Source: JADJOM01 sp046327715
GTDB taxonomy: Bacteria > Gemmatimonadota > Gemmatimonadetes > Gemmatimonadales > GWC2-71-9
Length of the DNA stretch: 64,000 nt
Assembly (NCBI GenBank): GCA_046327715.1
Contig: JAXLXY010000004.1
Span: 62,001 to 126,000 of the forward strand
Direction: 5' to 3'
A program made the translations under genes and the position numbers. The notes under the pieces were generated by a model. The model was not told the DNA's origin and searched no databases. It worked only from the letters and a program-made list of their open reading frames with translations. Below are positions 38,099 through 48,732 of the stretch, piece after piece; position 1 is the stretch's first letter, and every line of letters begins with the position of its first letter.

Positions 38099-38707
38099 TC
38101 AGGTCCCGTCCGCGAGCAGGGTCAGGTCGTGGAGCCACTGGTCGGGGGTGAAGCCCGAGAGGTAGGCCACGTGGGCGAGGTTGTCGGGGGTGAAGGCGAA
38201 GACGGCCACGTTGTGGTTGATCGTGTACGTCCCGCTGTCCCCGGTTACGGGGTCCGGCGGCATCGGGTGGCCCAGGCGGAGCTGGGTGAACGCGTACGCG
38301 ATCGACGCGCTGTCCCCGGTGAGCCCGACGAACCGCCGGTCGAAGTGATCAAGATAGGCGCGAATGCGCTCGGGTGTATCGCGGCGGGGGTCGACGGTCA
38401 CGAAGACGGTCCGGATCCGCTCCGCCCGCGCCGGCTCCATCCGCTTGAGCGCCCCCGCGATGTTCGCGAGCTGGATGGGGCAGCGATCGGGGCAGGAGGT
38501 GTAGCCGAAGAAGAGCAGGGTGACCACACCCTGGGTTTCGCGCTGCAGGTCGTAGCGGCTGCCGTCGGTGGCGGTAAGCACCAGCTCCGGCTTGGGGAGT
38601 GGCGGCACCACGGCCGGGCCGGCGAGGCCTTCGCCGGAAAACGGTCGGGGGCCGCGGCCCTGGCAGGCGAGGATGGCCACGAGGCCGCACAGGACGATTG
38701 CGCGCAT
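38099..38707 (-). CDS. SCO1/SenC-family copper/redox lipoprotein (copy 2)
   Basis: 202 residues, lipobox ILAC (C15), Sco motif C72-x3-C76 (TSCPDRCP) and distal His in INHNVAVFAF. It is a tandem paralogue of copy 1 with the same length and layout but clearly diverged sequence. Two Sco proteins side by side may serve two oxidases or split copper transfer and thiol reduction. Starts 2 bases after the CopD stop; a longer open frame upstream is a shadow. Confidence 0.92.
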   Translation of the reverse strand: MRAIVLCGLVAILACQGRGPRPFSGEGLAGPAVVPPLPKPELVLTATDGSRYDLQRETQGVVTLLFFGYTSCPDRCPIQLANIAGALKRMEPARAERIRTVFVTVDPRRDTPERIRAYLDHFDRRFVGLTGDSASIAYAFTQLRLGHPMPPDPVTGDSGTYTINHNVAVFAFTPDNLAHVAYLSGFTPDQWLHDLTLLADGT

Positions 38708-38709
38708 CG

Positions 38710-39657
38710 TCACAGTCCCGGCGCGGGCAGCGCCACCAGGACGGCCGTGGTGGCCACGAGCAGGAGGCCGATGGCCAGCTCGGCCGTGACCGAGCGCCGG
38801 AGCCGGGCGCTGCCTTCTGCGCGGCCGAGCGTGGGGGAGACGCGCCGCCAGTTCCAGGCGCCGAGGGCCAGCGTGAGCAGCAGCAGCGCCGACTTCACCA
38901 GCAGCGCGCGGCCGTACGCGGTGCTGGTGAGGGCGGAGAGGCTTCCCACGTAGGCATAACCCAGCACGAGGCCGGCGCCGACCGCGAGGCCGGCGCCGAC
39001 CAGCGCCAGGGGTGAGAAGGCGCCGACCAGCCTGGCCAGCGCGCCGTGATCCCGCGGAGGCCCCCCGGCGGGCCCGCCCACCAGCGGCAGGGCCGCGACG
39101 GCGAGGGTGGCCAGGGTCCCGAGCCAGAGTCCACCGCCGAGGAGGTGCACGGCGTGGAGCCCGATGCCGAAGCTGGCGCCCCACGGGTGTTCGCCGGCGT
39201 GGCCGGTGAGGGGGGTGCTGCCCACCACGGCGAGGACCGCGGTGCCGACGAGCGCGAGCCGGACGGCGGGGCGGCGCGTGACCACCAGGATCAGCATGAG
39301 GGCGACCGTGGTGGTGGCCAGCTGGGCCAGCCAGCCGTGCCCCCAGGCGCTGTCGATCAGCATGAGGCGCGCGGCGGGCCAGGTCATCGGCTCCCCCGGG
39401 TCGAGGAAACTCCGGAGCTGCCCGAAGCCGCGGCCGAGGTTGGCGATGAGCAGCACCGCCGCGGCCGCCGCGGCCAGGCGCCAGGCCCGGGCCAGGGCGC
39501 GTGCAGCGAGGGACTGCTCGTCGTCGGCGGGGTCACGCCAGCGGGGAATGAGCGCCACGAATGCGCAGGCGCCGACCAGCGTCAGGGTCGCCAGGTAGGC
39601 GAGGGCCCGGCCGGCGGCGAAGAGATCGAGGGGGAGGGTGGCGGGTTCGTATTCCAC
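38710..39657 (-). CDS. copD: CopD-family copper resistance/import membrane protein
   Basis: 315 residues, about eight membrane helices. Helix and loop residues typical of CopD are present, such as HAGEHPWGASFGIGLHAVHLLGGGLWLG with several His and Met that could carry copper. CopD works with CopC in copper uptake or balance across the inner membrane. GTG start. It is 53 bases downstream of the hydrolase gene that separates it from copC. Confidence 0.9.
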   Translation of the reverse strand: MEYEPATLPLDLFAAGRALAYLATLTLVGACAFVALIPRWRDPADDEQSLAARALARAWRLAAAAAAVLLIANLGRGFGQLRSFLDPGEPMTWPAARLMLIDSAWGHGWLAQLATTTVALMLILVVTRRPAVRLALVGTAVLAVVGSTPLTGHAGEHPWGASFGIGLHAVHLLGGGLWLGTLATLAVAALPLVGGPAGGPPRDHGALARLVGAFSPLALVGAGLAVGAGLVLGYAYVGSLSALTSTAYGRALLVKSALLLLTLALGAWNWRRVSPTLGRAEGSARLRRSVTAELAIGLLLVATTAVLVALPAPGL

Positions 39658-39710
39658 GGCTGGCCGGACGACGAGGGTCGGAGGAAGGTACCCGGGGAGC
39701 GGGCGGGCTG

Positions 39711-41486
39711 TCAGTCCCGCGCGATGGGCACCACCGGCAGGAGCAGCCGGGAGGGAAAGGCGCGCGAGTGCTGGACCCGGAGCTCACCGGCCCGGACCTT
39801 GTCCGAGTCGAATTCCTGCAGCCCGGTCTGCGGGTTCACCGAGAAGAGCGGGAAGAACGCGGCGGAGAGCACGATGCGGAGCCGATGCCCGGCGAGGATC
39901 CGGTTGGCGGTGACGAGGCGGTCAAACCGGAGCCGGGTGATCTCGCCCTCGCGCAGGAGGGCCCGAGTTGGACCGCCCTGCCGATAGCTCGCCCGGAGCA
40001 GCGCAGTGCCCGGGGCCGAGAGATTCCAGGCGGTGCCGTCGGGCGCCACGTCGTACAGCTGCAGCCAGAGATCGTAGTCGGGCACGGAGGCGGCTACGGC
40101 GAACTCGCCCACCACGGCCCCGATGACGTCGCGCGGCTCCGCGAAGGGCGCCGTCTCGAACACCGCCACCTCGGGGCGCCCCACCAGCGCGCGATAGTCG
40201 TGGGCGCCGGCGCGGCCGTCGTAGGGGTCGGTGAGCGGCGCGGCGGGATCGGCGCGCAGGCTGGTCTCGGCGGCGGTGCCGGTCGGCACGGAGGTCCCGA
40301 GCCTTCCGGGCTGGCCCCCGCGCTCCGGGGCCTGCAGGTAGAGGGTGTCGGTGCGGGTCCCGGGGAGCGGCCACGCGGGGGCGCTGCGCCAGCGATTCTC
40401 GCCCATCACGAAGACCCGGACCGGCGGCTCGTCGTCGACGCCGTTCCGTTCGCCCTTCACGTACCGGTCCATCCAGCGCAGCACGAGGGTGGCGTAGGCC
40501 AGCGCCGCCTCGGGGCCGAAGTCGCGGTCACCGGCGGTGCTGCGCTGCACCGCGCCGACGCCGTGGGTCCACGGGCCGAGGACGAGTGCCGCGCGGGGCG
40601 CGGCGGGGCGGCGGGCCTGCACCAGGGCGGTGAAGTTGTCGGCGGCGCCGCGGGCGCCGTAGGGTTCGTCGAACCAGCCGCTCAGGTTGAGCACCGCGGC
40701 GCCGACCTGGCTGTAGCGCCCCTCGAGCGCGGCCCAGCTCCACCAGGGGTCGCCGGGGGGATGCCGCATCCACTCGTAATACCAGGGAGCGATGCCCTGG
40801 AAGTCGGGCAGGGTGGCGAGCGGGCGATGCCGCCGCGCGCGCTGGCCCTCGCGCGCCCAGGCCTCGGCGGCGTCGGCGTCGGTGCGCGGTCCGGGACGGC
40901 CCAGGCGGCGCCGCAGGTCGGGGGCGATGCTGAACCAGGTCCAGTCGAGCCAGGACCCGTCCCAGACGCCGCCGGAATACCAGAAGGACTCGGGGGCGGC
41001 GTATGTCATCGCGGGCGCCATCGCCTTGAGGGCGGGCGGGCGCTGGAGGGCGGCGAGCCACTGCACCGCGGCGGGGTAGGAGAGCCCGATGGTGCCGACC
41101 GCGCCGGTGGACCACGGCTGCCGCGCGGCCCACTCGATGGTGTCATACCCGTCCGCGCCCTCGTGCCGATAGGGCTCGAAGTCGCCTCCGGATCCGTAGC
41201 GGCCGCGGACGTCCTGGAGGAGCACGGCGTAGCCGCGGGCCACGGCGGCGCGGGTGAGACCCGAGGCGTCGGCGGCGTCGCCGCGATCATAGGGAGTGCG
41301 GTAGACGAGGACCGGGAACGGCCCATCGCCGGCGGGGCGCCAGACGTCGGCCATGAGCACCACGCCGTCGCGCATGGGGATGGCCACGGCGCTGTCGATG
41401 ACGAGACTGTCCTGGCCGGAAAGCCGCTGGGCGCCGGCCATGAGGCCGGCGCCCAGCAGGAGCATCCGCCCGACCCCGCACCGCAT
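39711..41486 (-). CDS. CocE/NonD-family alpha/beta hydrolase, secreted
   Basis: 591 residues with a signal peptide (LLLGAGLMAGAQRLSG). X-Pro dipeptidyl-peptidase/cocaine-esterase fold: the nucleophile is in GLSYPA (G-x-S-Y form), with the early HAxDGVxLxADVxRPxG-type block (IPMRDGVVLMADVWRP) and a C-terminal jelly-roll domain. The substrate is unknown. Starts 2 bases after the copC stop, so it is truly inside the copper operon, which is unusual. Confidence 0.9.
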   Translation of the reverse strand: MRCGVGRMLLLGAGLMAGAQRLSGQDSLVIDSAVAIPMRDGVVLMADVWRPAGDGPFPVLVYRTPYDRGDAADASGLTRAAVARGYAVLLQDVRGRYGSGGDFEPYRHEGADGYDTIEWAARQPWSTGAVGTIGLSYPAAVQWLAALQRPPALKAMAPAMTYAAPESFWYSGGVWDGSWLDWTWFSIAPDLRRRLGRPGPRTDADAAEAWAREGQRARRHRPLATLPDFQGIAPWYYEWMRHPPGDPWWSWAALEGRYSQVGAAVLNLSGWFDEPYGARGAADNFTALVQARRPAAPRAALVLGPWTHGVGAVQRSTAGDRDFGPEAALAYATLVLRWMDRYVKGERNGVDDEPPVRVFVMGENRWRSAPAWPLPGTRTDTLYLQAPERGGQPGRLGTSVPTGTAAETSLRADPAAPLTDPYDGRAGAHDYRALVGRPEVAVFETAPFAEPRDVIGAVVGEFAVAASVPDYDLWLQLYDVAPDGTAWNLSAPGTALLRASYRQGGPTRALLREGEITRLRFDRLVTANRILAGHRLRIVLSAAFFPLFSVNPQTGLQEFDSDKVRAGELRVQHSRAFPSRLLLPVVPIARD

Positions 41487-41488
41487 GG

Positions 41489-41866
41489 TCAGGGCTTGGC
41501 CGCGGGGTCGAAGGTGAAGCCGTAGGTGCCGCGGACCACGTGGCCGTCGTGTGCGGCGGTCTTGTACATCACCAGGTACTTCCCGGGGGCGAGGTCGACG
41601 GGCACCGCGCCGGCGGAGGAGAGGCTGTCGTCGGTCTCGGCGAACTTGATCACGCCGACGGGCGAGCGGTCGGCCTTGAGCAGGGTGGCGCTGGTGAGCG
41701 CGGCGTCGGTCCGGTCGCTCCACCAGAGGCGGATCTGCTTCGGGGCGGTGGCGACGGTGGCGTCGATGCCCGGCTCGGCCTTGACCAGCCTGGTGTGCAC
41801 CAGGGTGGCCGGCAGCGCGACCGCGAGGGCGGCGGCTGCGCCCAGGAACAGGGTGGGGAACCGCAT
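41489..41866 (-). CDS. copC: CopC-family periplasmic copper-binding protein
   Basis: 125 residues with a signal peptide. The N terminus after cleavage is likely HTRLVKAEPG, giving the His1 that forms the histidine brace or Cu(II) site in CopC. The C-terminal DGHVVRGTYGFTF block holds the matching Asp and His. Good ribosome site GGAGGAG. First gene of the operon reaching to ctaG at 36203. Confidence 0.9.
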   Translation of the reverse strand: MRFPTLFLGAAAALAVALPATLVHTRLVKAEPGIDATVATAPKQIRLWWSDRTDAALTSATLLKADRSPVGVIKFAETDDSLSSAGAVPVDLAPGKYLVMYKTAAHDGHVVRGTYGFTFDPAAKP

Positions 41867-42017
41867 TCGGGGACTCCTCCGCAACGGGTGAGGGGTGCCG
41901 TCGGTCGCGCATACCGGCGGGGAACAGGGGTGGAATTCTAATACCCCCGCCTGACGCCGGCGCGGGCCCCGGGGCGACGGGGGGTGACGGCGCCTCTTGC
42001 GCTCACCGGGGCTGGGC
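41867..42017. promoter_or_regulatory. divergent promoter region of the copC operon and the His/Cys-rich gene
   Basis: 151 bases between copC (minus) and the plus-strand cluster. It includes the only AT-rich piece nearby, GAATTCTAATACCCCCGCC (about 41933-41951), which could hold a -10 box for either side and has a G/C tract next to TA like the copZ operators. No clear -35/-10 pair; the regulator is unproven. Confidence 0.35.
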
Positions 42018-42410
42018 ATGCATGATCCCCGCTTGATGCGACGCCTCCTGCGCCCGCTTCTGGGTCTCGTCCTCGCGGTGGTATGCACCGCCAACGCCCT
42101 CGCGCCCGGCCTGCACGGGTGCGAGCGGCGGGAGCCTGCGGCCGCGGGGATGGCGGGCCACCATGGGATGGCGGAGATGCCGGCCGGCCATCAGCATGGC
42201 GCCCCGGAACGTTCCGCGCCGCATCGCTGTGACTGCGTTGGCCATGCCTGCTGCTTCGCGCCCATGGCGCCCCCGGCGGTGGCGCGGCTCGCCCTCCCGC
42301 CCGTGGCGGTCGTGGCCGTGGCGGCACCGCAGGGCGCCCCCACGCTGGTGGTGGTCCGTCCCGACCGCCTGCTCCCGCTGGCCCAGGCTCCCCCCGCCCC
42401 ACTCGCCTGA
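42018..42410 (+). CDS. small His/Cys-rich exported protein, function unknown
   Basis: 130 residues from ATG 42018 (ATG 42036 is also possible and gives a cleaner signal peptide, MRRLLRPLLGLVLAVVCTA). The mature part is rich in metal ligands: GMAGHHGMAEMPAGHQHGA, then HRCDCVGHACCF with four cysteines in seven residues. The C-terminal third is hydrophobic. Such composition suggests copper or zinc binding in the periplasm. No family recognised. Confidence 0.65.
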   Translation: MHDPRLMRRLLRPLLGLVLAVVCTANALAPGLHGCERREPAAAGMAGHHGMAEMPAGHQHGAPERSAPHRCDCVGHACCFAPMAPPAVARLALPPVAVVAVAAPQGAPTLVVVRPDRLLPLAQAPPAPLA

Positions 42411-42508
42411 CGATCCCGTTCCGGGTCGTCGGTCTCCCGTTCCAGCACAACTGAATCGCGCCTGACCGGTCCCCGATCCCCAGGGGATTCCTGTTCCGTT
42501 CACCGCCA

Positions 42509-42526
42509 CCCGCGCGGTCGCGCGGG
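42509..42526 (+). terminator. hairpin in mbnP leader
   Basis: CCCGCGC (42509-42515), loop GGTC, GCGCGGG (42520-42526), a 7-bp GC stem located 68 bases before the MbnP start. It may end transcription from the upstream small gene or act in the leader. Confidence 0.4.
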
Positions 42527-42593
42527 CCACGGTGGGCGTGGACCCATGCGTCGCCGTCGAGGCGGTCGCGTCACCACCGTTGAGGTACGTGTC

Positions 42594-43790
42594 ATGAGGA
42601 TGTCTTTCCGCCGGCTCCCCGCCGCCGTCGCCGCGGCCGTGGTCCTGCTCGCCGCGTGCGACAGCACCGAATCCAATGCCCCGCACGGCCACGATCCGGT
42701 GGCGGCGCGGCTGTTCGTGAACGGCACCGAGATCACCCCGACCGTCGCCCTGGCCGGCGGGTCCACCGTGCGGGTGGAAGTCCGGCTCTATGACGACGAG
42801 GACGCGGAGATCACCGGGCTGGCCACCGACCACTTCACGGCGCTCTCCTTCTCGCCGGGGGCCCTGGCCACGGTGCAGGCGGTGGCGGGCAACAGCTTCG
42901 CGTGGGACGTGACCGCTGATTCGGCCGGCGGGACCGGGACCCTGTCGGTGGGCTACGGGCATGATGCCGCGGCGGATGAGAAGGTGTTCGGCCCCTTCGC
43001 CGTCGATGCCGCAGCTGCGCAGGTGCCGGTGACCCTCACCTTCATGCCGGTGGTGGGCGCGCAGGACTTCGCGTGCGGCCAGAACTACACCCTGGGAACC
43101 CCCAGCGCCACGGTCACCCCCATCGATTTCCGGATGTACGTGCATGACATCCGGCTGGTGCGGGCGGACAGCAGCGAGGTGGCGCTGGCGCTCGACCAGG
43201 ACAGCCTGTGGCAGTACCAGGACGTGGCGCTGGTGGATTTCGAGGACGGCACCGGGGGGTGCAGCAATGGCACGGCGGAAACCCACCCGGTGGTGACGGG
43301 GACCGCCCCGTACGGCAGCTACAGCGGGATCAAGTTCAAGCTGGGCCTGCCCTTCTCGCTCAACCACGGCGACCCCACGACCGCCCCGAGCCCGCTCAAC
43401 CTCACGGCGCTCTTCTGGGCCTGGAACAGCGGCTACAAGTTCCTGCGCCTGGACTTCTCGGTGGACCCGTCCGGCACGCCCGTCATGCACAACCTCCACC
43501 TGGGCAGCACCGGCTGCAACGGCACGACCGCGACCACGCCGCCGACCTCCTGCAGCGAGGAGAATGTCGCCGAGGTGGTGCTGAGCGGCTTCGATCCGAC
43601 CAGCGGCCATATCATCGCGGATGCCGGCGCACTGCTGGGGGCCAGCGACCTGGCGGTCGACGGTGGTGGCGCACCGGGCTGCATGTCCGGCACGACCGAT
43701 CCGGATTGCACGCCGATCTTCCCGCTGCTGGGGCTGCCGTTCGGGGCCACCCCGGCCGCTCCGCAGGTGTTCTTCACCGGGCATCCGTGA
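42594..43790 (+). CDS. mbnP: MbnP-family copper protein (metallo-mystery pair, four-Cys motif), lipoprotein
   Basis: 398 residues. Lipobox L-A-A-C (C22). An N-terminal Ig-like extension (about 25-145, starting HGHD) precedes the MbnP domain (about 146-398). That domain has the family cysteines C161, C223, C308, C320, C363 and C372, a VHDIRL block, and the tryptophan-rich ALFWAWNSGYKF (W275, W277). In studied MbnP proteins a tryptophan is oxidised to kynurenine by the partner MbnH and copper is bound. The ATG has GAGG upstream. Overlaps mbnH. Confidence 0.92.
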   Translation: MRMSFRRLPAAVAAAVVLLAACDSTESNAPHGHDPVAARLFVNGTEITPTVALAGGSTVRVEVRLYDDEDAEITGLATDHFTALSFSPGALATVQAVAGNSFAWDVTADSAGGTGTLSVGYGHDAAADEKVFGPFAVDAAAAQVPVTLTFMPVVGAQDFACGQNYTLGTPSATVTPIDFRMYVHDIRLVRADSSEVALALDQDSLWQYQDVALVDFEDGTGGCSNGTAETHPVVTGTAPYGSYSGIKFKLGLPFSLNHGDPTTAPSPLNLTALFWAWNSGYKFLRLDFSVDPSGTPVMHNLHLGSTGCNGTTATTPPTSCSEENVAEVVLSGFDPTSGHIIADAGALLGASDLAVDGGGAPGCMSGTTDPDCTPIFPLLGLPFGATPAAPQVFFTGHP

Positions 43791-44959
43791 GGGAATCCGT
43801 CCGGCGGGTGTCACGGGCCGCGCTTGCGGCCGTCCTCCTCGCGGCATGCGGGGGGGACGGCGCTGCCGCGCCCGGGGACGGCGCCTTCGCCTGGCACCTC
43901 CCGGCGAAGTTCCCGGAGCCCAAGGTCCCGGCCACGAATCCCATGACCGCGGAGGCGGTGCGGCTGGGGCGCCACCTGTTCTATGATGTCCGCCTGTCGG
44001 TGACCGGAGCGTTCAGCTGCGCCAGCTGCCACGACCAGTCGAAGGCCTTCGCGGACGGGCTCCCCGTGGGCGTCGGCGCCACCGGCGAGCTGCACCCGCG
44101 GAACAGCATGAGTCTCGCCAACGTGGGGTATGCCTCGGTGCTGACCTGGGGCAACCCGAACGAGCGCACCCTGGAGCACCAGGCGCTGACGCCGATGTTC
44201 GGCGAGAGTCCGGTGGAGCTGGGCCTCTCCGGTCGGGAGGACAGCCTGTTCGCCCTGCTGGCCGCCGACCCGACCTACCAGCGGCTGTTCGCCGAGGCGT
44301 ATCCCGCAGACACGCCGCAGGTGAGCCTGGCGACCATCACCAAGGCGCTCGCGGCGTTCCAGCGGACGCTCATCTCGGGCAACTCCCCCTACGACCGCTA
44401 CCGCTACCAGGGGCAGTCGGGCGCCATCAGCGCGAGCGCCAAGCGGGGCGAAGGGCTGTTCTTCAGCGAGACCCAGGAGTGCTTCCACTGCCACGGCGGG
44501 TTCAACTTCAGCGGCAGCACCGACTACGTGGGGAAGGGCTTTACCGAGATCGAGTTCTTCAACACCGGGCTCTACAACCTGAACGGCACGGGGGACTATC
44601 CCGTGCCGAACGTGGGGATCGTCCAGTTCACCGGCCTGCCGGCCGACATGGGCAAGTTCAAGGCGCCGACGCTGCGGAACATCGCGGTCACCGCGCCCTA
44701 CTTCCATGACGGCAGCGCCGCCACCCTCGACGAGGTCCTGGACCACTACGCCGCGGGTGGCCGGACCATCCTGAGCGGCCCCAACGCCGGGATCGGCAGT
44801 GCCAATCCCCACAAGCACGGCTTCATCACGGGCTTCCCGCTGTCGGCGCAGGACCGGGCCGACCTGCTCGCGTTCCTGCACAGCCTGACCGACTCGACCT
44901 TCCTGACCGAGCCCCGCTTCCGGAATCCCTGGAAGCCGGGCAGCGCGGGGAACCCGTGA
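43787..44959 (+). CDS. mbnH: MbnH-family di-heme cytochrome c peroxidase-like protein
   Basis: 390 residues, lipobox LAAC (C21). Two c-type heme sites, C78-A-S-C-H82 and C232-F-H-C-H236, in the MauG/bacterial cytochrome c peroxidase fold. The SMSLANVGY and NTGLYN blocks and M288 (ADMGKF) are typical. MbnH proteins form a bis-Fe(IV)-type oxidant that modifies a tryptophan on MbnP. GTG start overlaps the mbnP stop (GTGA), fitting an obligate pair. Confidence 0.93.
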   Translation: MRESVRRVSRAALAAVLLAACGGDGAAAPGDGAFAWHLPAKFPEPKVPATNPMTAEAVRLGRHLFYDVRLSVTGAFSCASCHDQSKAFADGLPVGVGATGELHPRNSMSLANVGYASVLTWGNPNERTLEHQALTPMFGESPVELGLSGREDSLFALLAADPTYQRLFAEAYPADTPQVSLATITKALAAFQRTLISGNSPYDRYRYQGQSGAISASAKRGEGLFFSETQECFHCHGGFNFSGSTDYVGKGFTEIEFFNTGLYNLNGTGDYPVPNVGIVQFTGLPADMGKFKAPTLRNIAVTAPYFHDGSAATLDEVLDHYAAGGRTILSGPNAGIGSANPHKHGFITGFPLSAQDRADLLAFLHSLTDSTFLTEPRFRNPWKPGSAGNP

Positions 44960-45447
44960 GGGCGCCCTTGCTGCTCTGCCTCATGGCGCTCGCGACAGTT
45001 GACCCGGGAGGCGCGGAGCCGCCCCCGGTCCGCGCAGCCGCCGATTCCCTCGCCACCCTCGCCCTGGAGCAGGCGTGGGTGGAGCCGGGGGAGGCGGGAA
45101 CGGACACGCGGGCCTTCCTGACGATCACGAGCCAGACGGCGGTGCCGGTGGCGGTGGGCGCGGTGGCCACCCGCGCCGCGCGCCGCGTGCGGCTGACGGG
45201 TAACCACCAGGCCCCCCGGTTCCTGGCGGAGCGTGGCGGCTTCGTGATCCCCGCGCACGGCGCCATCCGCATGCAGCCGGGTGGTACCTGGCTCGCGCTG
45301 GAAGAACTCACGGTGGACCTCGTGCCCGGTGACAGCATCCGCCTGGCCCTCGCCATGCCCGGCGCGCTGACCCTGTGGGTGCAGGCCGAGGTCCGCACGC
45401 TCCGCCTGTCTGCTGGTTCCCGTTCCAACTCTCCATCGAGGTCCTGA
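44956..45447 (+). CDS. PCuAC-like exported protein lacking the canonical metal ligands
   Basis: 163 residues with a signal peptide (LLLCLMALATVDPGG). The sequence follows the PCuAC fold (RAFLTITSQTAVPVAV ... GGTWLALEELTVDLVPGDSIRL), but where true PCuAC proteins have G-G-x-H-x-M-L it reads GGTWLAL, and the upstream H/M pair is also missing (only M near IRMQPGG). It may bind a partner rather than copper. GTG start overlaps mbnH by 4 bases. Confidence 0.7.
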   Translation: MRAPLLLCLMALATVDPGGAEPPPVRAAADSLATLALEQAWVEPGEAGTDTRAFLTITSQTAVPVAVGAVATRAARRVRLTGNHQAPRFLAERGGFVIPAHGAIRMQPGGTWLALEELTVDLVPGDSIRLALAMPGALTLWVQAEVRTLRLSAGSRSNSPSRS

Positions 45448-45449
45448 TC

Positions 45450-45962
45450 ATGTTCGCCGTTCGCGTTGCGCCCCTCGCCCTCCTGTCCCTCCTTGCCATC
45501 GCCTGCGGCGGCGGCGAGAAGCCCGCCGACACCGCCGCGGCGGCGCCCGCGGCCGCCCCGGCCGCCGAGCCCGCTGCGGCCAAGCCGACCTACGTGCCCG
45601 AGGGGCAGTACGCGGTGTGCTCCACCTGCCACCAGCCCACCGGGCTCGGGCTCGACCCGGCGTTCCCGCCGCTGGCGGGTTCGGAGATCGTGACCGGACC
45701 GGCGGAGGTGCCGATCGCGATCGTGCTGCACGGCCTGCAGGGCCCGATGACGGTGAAGGGCAAGCAGTACAACGGGGCGATGGTGGCCTGGGGCCAGCTG
45801 TCGGACGAGGACATCGCCACCACGCTCACCTACGAGCGGTCGTCGTGGGGCAACAGCGCCCCGGCGGTGACGGCGGCGGAGGTGGCGGCGGTGCGCGCGG
45901 CCACCAAGAGCCGCACCACGCCGTGGACCTGGGACGAGCTGCAGAAGGCCAAGCTCAAGTAG
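45450..45962 (+). CDS. mono-heme cytochrome c lipoprotein
   Basis: 170 residues. Lipobox A-I-A-C (C19), Ala/Pro-rich linker to about 45, then a class I cytochrome c domain with heme site C57-S-T-C-H61 and a likely methionine ligand in NGAMVAW. Probably the electron donor or acceptor for the flanking MbnH proteins. Starts 2 bases after the upstream stop. Confidence 0.9.
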   Translation: MFAVRVAPLALLSLLAIACGGGEKPADTAAAAPAAAPAAEPAAAKPTYVPEGQYAVCSTCHQPTGLGLDPAFPPLAGSEIVTGPAEVPIAIVLHGLQGPMTVKGKQYNGAMVAWGQLSDEDIATTLTYERSSWGNSAPAVTAAEVAAVRAATKSRTTPWTWDELQKAKLK

Positions 45963-45969
45963 CCGGATG

Positions 45970-46049
45970 GGAGGGGGCAAGGGCCGGACAATGGGGTCAC
46001 GTGTGGCGCGCATCCACGCTGGCGTCGGCGGCCGGTACCTGCCCTCTCC
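45970..46049. repeat. dispersed palindromic repeat, copy A
   Basis: About 80 bp with imperfect terminal inverted repeats (45970-45989 against 46030-46049, 15 of 20 matching). The core CACGTGTGGCGCGCATCCA and the GGTACCTGCCC end are identical to copies B and C near 48.6 kb. It sits between the cytochrome gene and the MbnP-MbnH fusion. Confidence 0.8.
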
Positions 46050-46077
46050 TGTTCCGCTTCACGATCGGGGAGGACGC

Positions 46078-48035
<1,958 letters not shown>

Positions 48036-48039
<4 letters not shown>

Positions 48040-48530
48040 CGGCCGCCCTGCTGCTGGCCGCGCTGCTGGCGCAGGCGCCGGCCCCGGCGCCGGACGCGGC
48101 CGTGGTCGCCGCGCGGCAGCGCACCGCCACCGAGCTCATCGGCAGCCTGCAGAGTCCATTCTGTCCCGGGCTCACGCTGCCCGCGTGTCCCAGCTGGCAC
48201 GCCGACACGCTGCGCCAGGCGCTCCGGCGCCGGATCCTCGGCGGCGAGGATGCCGGGGCGCTGCGGCGCGAGATGGCGGCGCGCTATGGGCAGTACGTGC
48301 TGGGCGAGCCCACCTGGCAGGGCTTCGACGTGTTCGGCTGGGTGGGTCCCGGGGCCCTGCTGCTGCTGGGCGGGGTGACGCTCGCGCTGGTGCTGCGGCG
48401 CCGGGCCGGCCAGCCGGTCTCGGCGCAGCAGCGGGGCCGCCCGGACTACGTGCCGCCGCTGGAGCCGCTGGCCGCCGAGGAGCGGGCCCGGCTGGAGCAG
48501 CGACTGCTGGCGGAGTTGCGCCAGGAGTAG
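48036..48530 (+). CDS. CcmH-like cytochrome c maturation protein with unusual Cys spacing
   Basis: 164 residues. Signal peptide, then a CcmH-type helical domain (TLRQALRRRILGG, MAARYGQYVL), one membrane helix (about 108-128) and a cytosolic tail. CcmH normally carries an L-R-C-x-x-C-Q redox motif that reduces apocytochrome; here the cysteines are C43 and C51 (FCPGLTLPACPS), C-x7-C. Placed directly after the cytochrome/MbnH genes, with an ATGA overlap, it may mature their hemes. Confidence 0.8.
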
Positions 48531-48536
48531 CGCCAC

Positions 48537-48619
48537 GGGGAGGGGTAAGGGCCGTCGCGGAGTGCCACGTGTGGCGCGCATCCATGCTGGTGCCACCGGG
48601 CGGTACCTGCCCCACTCCT
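48537..48619. repeat. dispersed palindromic repeat, copy B
   Basis: 83 bp identical to copy C (48650-48732) and related to copy A. Ends GGGGAGGGGTAAGG and CCTGCCCCACTCCT are partly inverted. Inside, GCCAC-GT-GTGGC and GTGGC...GCAT-CC-ATGC...GCCAC can pair. The stretch 48531-48873 (343 bases) has no gene; it holds copies B and C plus about 140 bases with nothing recognisable. Confidence 0.9.
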
Positions 48620-48649
48620 TCACTTCTGCCGGACGACCATCGCGGTGCA

Positions 48650-48732
48650 GGGGAGGGGTAAGGGCCGTCGCGGAGTGCCACGTGTGGCGCGCATCCATGC
48701 TGGTGCCACCGGGCGGTACCTGCCCCACTCCT
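48650..48732. repeat. dispersed palindromic repeat, copy C
   Basis: Exact 83-bp copy of B, 113 bp downstream in direct orientation, separated by 30 bases. Identity across the full length points to recent duplication or gene conversion. Confidence 0.9.
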
